A stretch of DNA of 18,743 nucleotides from an uncultured Lachnospiraceae bacterium (lineage in GTDB: Bacteria > Bacillota > Clostridia > Lachnospirales > Lachnospiraceae). Positions 14,487 to 18,743 of the stretch are shown one piece after another. How positions within the stretch are numbered: the stretch's first letter is position 1; every line of letters begins with the position of its first letter. The translations under genes and the position numbers were made by a program. The notes under the pieces were generated by a model. It was given only the letters and a program-made list of their open reading frames with translations, did not search any database and was not told the origin of the DNA. The DNA lies in the NCBI GenBank assembly GCA_902783305.1, contig CACZQU010000137.1, positions 1-18,743 of the forward strand, written 5' to 3'.

Positions 14487-15108
14487 TTTACCCTCCATTT
14501 GCATTTTCGCAGGGCAAAAGGGCATACTATCCCTTCTGTCCATGATCGATAGCTGGTATAGTCATCGGGAAAAATGGTTCGAAGTGATCAACTATACGGG
14601 AAGTGCTCATAAGCCCGCACCGGAATCACCGAAACGGATCTCACGGCACATCTGTATATACCGCACAGCGGCCGACATCTGTTTTTTGTATCTGTCTGAC
14701 CGCCTGATGATCAGGGGTTGAAGACGCCGCAGAGGGCGGAATCGAGAACGGACACCGAGGAAACAGGGTGTACCGTGTTGCCTATTCGATCATCCGCGTC
14801 GTCTGTTTCCGGGCGGCAACTTCGACCATGACCGTCACGACTGTCCATCCTGTTTCACCATCCTTTCTTTTTGTGTAAAAAGATATCATTGTGTCGTTCC
14901 TAATATACACGTTTTCGCAATATTTGGCAACCGTGTTTTTCTCTGCCGCTTAAAAGCGCGGCTTCTGAATATTACTGTTCATGGTCTATCCTTCCCCGCG
15001 CGTGAGGCGGATGGCCATTTCGGGTACATTCGCCCGCGCGTGGCTTTACGGTTAATCCGTGAATAGTAACCAGAAAATCGTAAATACCCGAATGCTGCAC
15101 AAAGAGGC
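14487..15108. other. 620-bp region without a clear gene
   Basis: It holds the 5' region of mgtE, a GCCGC/GCGGC hairpin (14945-14962) and repeat copy B. Open frames here (plus 14542-14721; minus 14782-14889, 35 residues) lack good ribosome sites or family resemblance. The density of GC-rich short complementary stretches between 14720 and 14830 suggests RNA structure, but I cannot fold it firmly. Confidence 0.4.
14972..15069 (+). repeat. Dispersed fold-back repeat, copy B (98 bp)
   Basis: The ends TTACTGTTCATGG (14972-14984) and CCGTGAATAGTAA (15057-15069) pair over 13 bp if two G-U pairs are allowed. Inside are two CCGCGCGTG cores (at about 14996 and 15034); the right half (15034-15064) is identical to copy A. 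The unit lies 40 bp before the promoter of the PH-domain gene. Confidence 0.75.
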
Positions 15109-15138
15109 TTGTAATTTTGTATAAGAATGGTATATAAT
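15109..15138 (+). promoter_or_regulatory. Promoter of the PH-domain gene
   Basis: TTGTAA (15109-15114), an 18-bp spacer and TATAAT (15133-15138). The -35 region (TTGTAATTTTG) is shared with copy C and its promoter. Confidence 0.65.
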
Positions 15139-15191
15139 GATATTATTATTAGCTGTCAGCGGATAGGCTGCTCTGGATGGAGGATATGAAA

Positions 15192-15581
15192 ATGGAATAT
15201 ATTGAGAAAAAAAGAAGCCTGTTCTTTGGACTTCCCTGGACATTTACGACTTACAGGATCAACGATGAGCTGATTACGGTTACCAAGGGACTGTTTCACA
15301 AGATTGAGGATGATGCTTATCTCTACAAAGTGGTGGATGTTCGAATGGAGGCGTCTCTTTGGGAGCGTATCCTGGGTCTGGCTACGATCCATTGCTATGG
15401 TGGTGATGTGACGAATCCGGATCTGGAGCTGAAGCATGTCAGACACGCAAAAGAATTGAAGGATTATATTTTCAGCCAGTCGGAGAAAGAAAGGCTGAAA
15501 CGTCGTACTCTCAATACCCAGAATATCGCCGGCGGGCCTATGGGTCAGTTTGATGCGGGACAGGGCGACGGATCCATGTGA
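15192..15581 (+). CDS. Bacterial PH-domain (YdbS-like) protein
   Basis: 129 residues from ATG 15192, placed 8 nt after GGAGG (15179-15183); an upstream in-frame ATG at 15177 overlaps that site. The pattern YRINDELITVTKGLFHKIEDD, YKVVDVRMEASLWERILGLATIHCYG, LKHVRHAKELKDYI (segments at about 21-93) matches the bPH_2 (former DUF304) domain. In most relatives membrane helices precede this domain; here none is visible, so it is probably soluble. The Gly/Gln-rich tail (110-129) is unstructured. Function unknown. It has its own promoter and terminator, so it is a single-gene unit. Confidence 0.78.
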   Translation: MEYIEKKRSLFFGLPWTFTTYRINDELITVTKGLFHKIEDDAYLYKVVDVRMEASLWERILGLATIHCYGGDVTNPDLELKHVRHAKELKDYIFSQSEKERLKRRTLNTQNIAGGPMGQFDAGQGDGSM

Positions 15582-15609
15582 AAAAGCACCGGTATTACAT
15601 GTAATCAAA

Positions 15610-15641
15610 GGGACCGGGGGGAAAACCCCTGGTTCTTTTTT
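15610..15641 (+). terminator. Terminator after the PH-domain gene
   Basis: GGACC-GGGG (15611-15619) pairs with CCCC-T-GGTTC (15626-15635) around a short purine loop, followed by six T (15636-15641). Confidence 0.85.
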
Positions 15642-15767
15642 CCTTATAATATCGACCGGCATAACGCAAACCGCTATTCTCCCTTCGGATGGATGTAAGG
15701 TTTTATTGCAGGCAGGAGCCTTAACTGTATACAAACAAGAATAGTTAATCTTTCTTTACGCCATTCG

Positions 15768-15868
15768 CCTGCACGTGGCGTTCTTTACGGTTAAATCGTA
15801 AACGTGAATAGAAACCCCATAAACTGTTCAGTATGAGTAACAGCTGCAAATTTCTATTGTAATTTGAG
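15768..15868 (+). repeat. Dispersed intergenic repeat, copy C
   Basis: The core GCACGTGGCGTTCTTTACGG, followed by TTAAATCGTAAACGTGAATAG, matches copies A and B with small insertions. TTTACG (15784-15789) and CGTAAA (15797-15802) form a hairpin. Downstream, CAGCTGCAAA and TTGTAATTT match GCTGCACAAA and TTGTAATTT after copy B, so the similarity reaches the -35 box. Confidence 0.6.
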
Positions 15869-15885
15869 CGGGGGCGGTTTAAAAT
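15857..15885 (+). promoter_or_regulatory. Promoter of the Xre regulator gene
   Basis: TTGTAA (15857-15862), a 17-bp spacer and TAAAAT (15880-15885). The spacer contains an unusual G-rich run (GAGCGGGGGCGG). Confidence 0.6.
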
Positions 15886-15981
15886 AAAACATAAGGCCGG
15901 ACACACAGCATATTTTGTCCATGGTCATGCATGAACATCCTGGATGACCAAAACTCTTGACAACTATGAGGATGAACAGCC

Positions 15982-16503
15982 ATGAAGAAGACGAATGGAA
16001 AGCAGGATGATCCGGAATTCTCCAGGGACAGGGAAACCGCTTTGGAGAGATTGGAATGTGAAAATCAGGAGGAGCTGCTGGAGAGCGACTTGCTCGACAG
16101 CGAGCTTCTGCAAGGTGATCCGCCAGAGGAGGAGAGCTTTGGCATCGGATCCGCTGAAATGATCCAGGACGGCAGGATCAGAAGCGCGAAGCATATTGAT
16201 GAACTGGGTACGGTAGTAAAGAAAATACGGCTCAGTCTGGGTATGACACAAGGAGATGTTGCCAAGGCACTTAATGTAACTCCCGGTTACATCAGCAATG
16301 TAGAGAACAACCGTACCGCGATGTCTCTCCGGGTACTGGTTTATTACGCGATGCTGACGAATACTACATTGGATACGCTGGTGGGACTCACCCAGTCAGA
16401 TTATCAGCCAACCGCTCTGGATAATGATATTCTGAGAGCGATTGCGCCTCTCGATCGGAATAATAAGGAAAAACTGCTGGAGACTCTGCGGATCTGGACA
16501 TAA
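15982..16503 (+). CDS. Xre-family transcriptional regulator with acidic N-terminal region
   Basis: 173 residues. The helix-turn-helix (HTH_3/Cro-C1 type) spans about 77-135: LGTVVKKIRLSLGMTQGDVA, then KALNVTPGYISNVENNRTAM, with recognition helix around 101-110. Residues 15-60 are strongly acidic and Leu-rich (ECENQEELLESDLLDSELL), probably helical, and could mediate partner contact. The C-terminal tail (140-173) ends in KEKLLETLRIWT. Start ATG follows GAGG by 10 nt. It has its own promoter and a possible operator in the leader, so autoregulation is plausible. Target genes are unknown; it is not obviously tied to a phage or toxin system here. Confidence 0.85.
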   Translation: MKKTNGKQDDPEFSRDRETALERLECENQEELLESDLLDSELLQGDPPEEESFGIGSAEMIQDGRIRSAKHIDELGTVVKKIRLSLGMTQGDVAKALNVTPGYISNVENNRTAMSLRVLVYYAMLTNTTLDTLVGLTQSDYQPTALDNDILRAIAPLDRNNKEKLLETLRIWT

Positions 16504-16565
16504 AGACGGTCATTCATGTCTGTTTTGCCTGGCGGGAATCAGATATCCCTGTACAGACTGCGGGG

Positions 16566-16690
16566 AATACCGTTTACTGCAGGAGATCTGTTTCCTGTAA
16601 CAGAGGAAAGGCGGACAAGCAGGCCTGCCCGCCTGGTTCGTAGTTCGCGGAAATAAAGGCAGCCGGTCCGGAGCACAGCTCCGGATGAAG
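16566..16690 (+). other. Hairpin-rich leader upstream of gpmA
   Basis: Within the 241-bp gap between the Xre gene and gpmA are TCCGGAGC (16667-16674) with GCTCCGGA (16678-16685), a perfect 8-bp stem with a 3-nt loop. There are also GGCGG (16610-16614) with CCGCC (16629-16633) around the palindrome GCAGGCCTGC, and CAGGA (16580-16584) with TCCTG (16593-16597). None has a T-tract, so they are not plain terminators. No clear gpmA promoter is seen. Confidence 0.4.
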
Positions 16691-16744
16691 CAAAACCATG
16701 TATACGGGACGATCCTGTATCCACAATCAAAAAGGAGAAAAGTT

Positions 16745-17488
16745 ATGAAGCTGGTACTGGTAAGACATGGCGAGAGCGAATGGAACAAACTGAATCTTTT
16801 TACCGGATGGACAGACGTCGATCTCAGCCCCAAGGGTCATGAGGAGGCTGCGGCAGCGGGAAAAATCCTTAAGGCAGAAGGCTATGATTTCGACATCTGC
16901 TATACCTCTTATCTCAAAAGAGCGATACATACGCTGAATCATGTTCTGGACGAGATGGATCGTGCATGGCTGCCGGTGATCAAGACCTGGAAGCTGAATG
17001 AGCGTCATTACGGAGCGCTGCAGGGACTGAATAAATCCGAAACAGCTGAAAAATATGGCGAGGATCAGGTCAAGATCTGGAGAAGATCCTTTGATGTCAA
17101 GCCGCCGGCACTGGAGGATGACGACGAGAGATCAGCGAAAAAGCAGGCGATGTACCGTGATGTGGATCCTGCGCTGCTTCCTGCCAATGAAAGCCTTGAG
17201 ACCACTATTGAGAGAGTAGTTCCTTATTTCAATGAGGTCATCAAAAAAGATATGCAGGACGGCAAACGGGTTATCATTGCCGCTCATGGCAATTCTCTTC
17301 GTGCACTGGTCAAATATTTTGACAATCTCAGCGATGAGGAGATTATCGGCGTCAATATCCCGACAGGTACCCCGCTGGTTTATGAATTTGATGAAAACTT
17401 CAATGTCCTGAAGCATTATTACCTTGGAGACCAGGAAGCTCTGAAAGCAAAGATGGAAGCGGTTGCTAACCAGGGAAAGAAACAGTGA
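16745..17488 (+). CDS. gpmA: 2,3-bisphosphoglycerate-dependent phosphoglycerate mutase
   Basis: 247 residues, the normal length. It interconverts 3- and 2-phosphoglycerate in glycolysis and gluconeogenesis through a phosphohistidine. [10 protein letters not shown] (5-14) carries the phosphorylated His8. [34 protein letters not shown] and [10 protein letters not shown] with the second catalytic His181 follow, as in E. coli GpmA (His11, His184). ATG 16745 follows AAAGGAG by 7 nt; an in-frame ATG at 16685 has no ribosome site. A strong terminator follows, so it is probably monocistronic. Confidence 0.96.
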   Translation: MKLVLVRHGESEWNKLNLFTGWTDVDLSPKGHEEAAAAGKILKAEGYDFDICYTSYLKRAIHTLNHVLDEMDRAWLPVIKTWKLNERHYGALQGLNKSETAEKYGEDQVKIWRRSFDVKPPALEDDDERSAKKQAMYRDVDPALLPANESLETTIERVVPYFNEVIKKDMQDGKRVIIAAHGNSLRALVKYFDNLSDEEIIGVNIPTGTPLVYEFDENFNVLKHYYLGDQEALKAKMEAVANQGKKQ

Positions 17489-17506
17489 TTCAGATGCCTT
17501 GATACG

Positions 17507-17541
17507 CAGGTGCGGCCGCAGGAAAGCCGCACCTGTTTTTT
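17507..17541 (+). terminator. Terminator after gpmA
   Basis: CAGGTGCGGC (17507-17516) and GCCGCACCTG (17526-17535) form a perfect 10-bp stem with a 9-nt loop, followed by six T. Confidence 0.95.
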
Positions 17542-17576
17542 GTACTTACTGAGGAAGCAGAGAATGGGAGGTTCAT

Positions 17577-18230
17577 ATGGAAACCGTTTTGATAGGAATT
17601 GCGGGGGGATCCGGATCTGGAAAATCAACCTTTACGAACCGGTTGAAGGAAGAGTTCGGGGATGAGATTGCTGTTCTTTACCATGACAATTACTATAAGA
17701 GGCAAGACGCTGTTCCCTTTGAAGAAAGAAAAAAGGTAAACTATGACCACCCTGATTCTCTGGAGACAGATCTGCTGGTAGAGCACCTTGGCAAGCTCAA
17801 AAAGGGAATAGGCATTGATTGCCCTGTATATGATTACAGCTGTCACAACCGCTCGGACAAGGTGATTCATATTGAGCCCCGGAAGATTATCCTTGTGGAG
17901 GGAATTCTTCTCCTTGCGGATCCCCGCGTACGTGATCTGATTGATATCAAGATATATGTTGAGGCTGACGCGGATGAGAGAATCTGCAGGAGAATTCTCC
18001 GGGATGTCAAGGAAAGAGGAAGGGATGTCGAAAATATCGTTTCACAATATCTGACTACGGTAAAGCCGATGCACTATCTGTTTGTGGAGCCGACCAGGCG
18101 TCAGGCTGACCTGGTTATCAACAGTGGGATGAATGTTGTGGCATTGGATATCATCCGGGTAAAGATCAGCGAGCTTCTGCATCCCCGGATCGGAGAGATT
18201 CAGGAAGAGGATGAAGGAAAGGTGGACTGA
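17577..18230 (+). CDS. udk: Uridine kinase
   Basis: 217 residues. It phosphorylates uridine and cytidine to UMP and CMP in pyrimidine salvage. Visible motifs are the P-loop GGSGSGKST (10-18), LYHDNYYK (34-41) containing the catalytic-base aspartate typical of uridine kinases, NYDHPDSLETDLL, IILVEGILLL (Walker-B-like) and the lid RRILRDVKERGRDVENIVSQY. ATG 17577 follows GGGAGG by 5 nt. It lies between the gpmA terminator and a phosphoesterase gene that starts immediately after its stop, so udk and the next gene probably share an mRNA. Confidence 0.94.
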   Translation: METVLIGIAGGSGSGKSTFTNRLKEEFGDEIAVLYHDNYYKRQDAVPFEERKKVNYDHPDSLETDLLVEHLGKLKKGIGIDCPVYDYSCHNRSDKVIHIEPRKIILVEGILLLADPRVRDLIDIKIYVEADADERICRRILRDVKERGRDVENIVSQYLTTVKPMHYLFVEPTRRQADLVINSGMNVVALDIIRVKISELLHPRIGEIQEEDEGKVD

Positions 18231-18743
18231 TTGAATGATTCGTTGAATATAAAAGCGCAGATTCTGTTTGGAACGGATTTGCATTATCTTTCCCCTTCCC
18301 TGACGGACAGGGGAGAATGCTTTACGAGAATGGTTGAGAACGCTGATGGGAAGCTGCCCGAACGTTCAGACCGGATTGTCGGTGAATTTCTGGAGATCGC
18401 CGTCAGCAGAAAGCCTGACGCGGTAATCATTGCAGGAGATCTGACCTTTAACGGTGAAAGAATAAGTCTGACGGAGTGTGCGGAAAAGCTGAAGGCGTTG
18501 AAAAGGCACAGGATTCCGGTTCTGGTGATTCCCGGAAACCATGATATTGCCTGTCCCTTCGCCTGCAGGTATGAAAAAGACAAAGCTTACCTTGTAAAGA
18601 ATGTATCCCAGGAGGAGTTTCGCAGAATCTGCGGCTGTCTCGGATATGATGACGCGCTTTCAAGATGTCCGGTCTCTTTCAGCTATATTTATGAGCTGCC
18701 GGGAAAGTGCAGGATTCTTATGATGGATACCAATACTCAGTCA
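18231..18743 (+). CDS. Calcineurin-like metallophosphoesterase (5' part, runs off the window)
   Basis: 171 codons are visible and the frame is open to the window end. It starts with TTG directly after the udk TGA; AGGTGG lies 7 nt upstream. Metal-binding motifs are in order: GTDLH with Asp16 and His18, AGDLTFNGE with Gly69-Asp70 and Asn74-Gly75, and IPGNHD with Asn103, His104 and Asp105. This is the set for a dinuclear metallophosphoesterase. No signal peptide is seen. The substrate cannot be deduced; the missing C-terminal part would be needed to name the subfamily. Confidence 0.85.
   Translation, partial: MNDSLNIKAQILFGTDLHYLSPSLTDRGECFTRMVENADGKLPERSDRIVGEFLEIAVSRKPDAVIIAGDLTFNGERISLTECAEKLKALKRHRIPVLVIPGNHDIACPFACRYEKDKAYLVKNVSQEEFRRICGCLGYDDALSRCPVSFSYIYELPGKCRILMMDTNTQS

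Larger units (their letters stand above)
15642..15981. other. 340-bp intergenic region with repeat and promoter
   Basis: It holds repeat copy C, the Xre regulator promoter and an inverted repeat GGTCAT (15923-15928) / ATGACC (15944-15949) in the leader of that gene, which could be an operator or RNA hairpin. No gene is seen. Confidence 0.5.

Noticed and set aside
14542..14721. 59-residue plus-strand ORF antisense to the mgtE leader
   Set aside because: It has no ribosome site and no recognisable features.
14640..14880. M-box Mg2+ riboswitch for mgtE
   Set aside because: I looked on the minus strand for the conserved M-box segments (GUUAGGUGAGGCUC and others) and did not find them.
14782..14889. 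35-residue minus-strand ORF upstream of mgtE
   Set aside because: It has a weak ribosome site and no family resemblance; it is more likely leader sequence.

Overview
The window looks like chromosome from a Lachnospiraceae-type member of the Clostridia. Pointers are the order parA-parB-DUF4446-serS-DUF3881-glgA, the DUF3881 protein (a family I know mainly from Lachnospiraceae), strong AGGAGG-type ribosome sites, several TTG/GTG starts, and parS sites of the Bacillus/Clostridium consensus. parAB with parS normally sits close to oriC, so this is probably origin-proximal, although no oriC, dnaA or rsmG is visible. All assignments come from reading the sequence; no database search was run.

Region by region: 1-660 holds a long hairpin, a bidirectional terminator-like hairpin and a minus-strand gene for a small double-glycine-leader/SH3 protein. 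890-1320 is a dense tandem array built on the centromere site parS: 12 units with a period near 37.5 bp, 6 with an intact core and 6 decayed. It lies just before parA (Soj). parB (Spo0J) follows and carries a seventh intact parS inside its coding sequence. Next come a DUF4446 membrane protein, seryl-tRNA synthetase, a DUF3881 protein and a glycogen synthase with a lysine- and then acid-rich N-terminal extension of about 143 residues. A convergent lipoprotein shares its terminator with glgA.

10000-11200 carries tRNA-Val(GAC) with its own promoter and terminator, then a strong promoter with a 155-nt structured leader in front of an HRDC-domain protein. The minus-strand block 11204-14486 has a stand-alone DltA/NRPS-like adenylating enzyme, whose usual amino-group-binding aspartate is a valine, and an MgtE-type Mg2+ transporter. 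A perfect 19-bp inverted repeat lies between them. From 15109 to the end, plus-strand genes encode a bacterial PH-domain protein, an Xre-family regulator, phosphoglycerate mutase (gpmA), uridine kinase (udk) and the start of a calcineurin-like metallophosphoesterase, which runs off the window.

The main non-coding themes are the parS array and a family of dispersed intergenic fold-back repeats (copies near 6490, 10160, 14972 and 15770). The repeats all lie on the same strand and each sits 40-95 bp upstream of a recognisable promoter. Most coding genes are housekeeping. The novelty lies in the parS array, the repeat/promoter elements, the structured HRDC leader, the GG-leader SH3 protein and the atypical adenylating enzyme.
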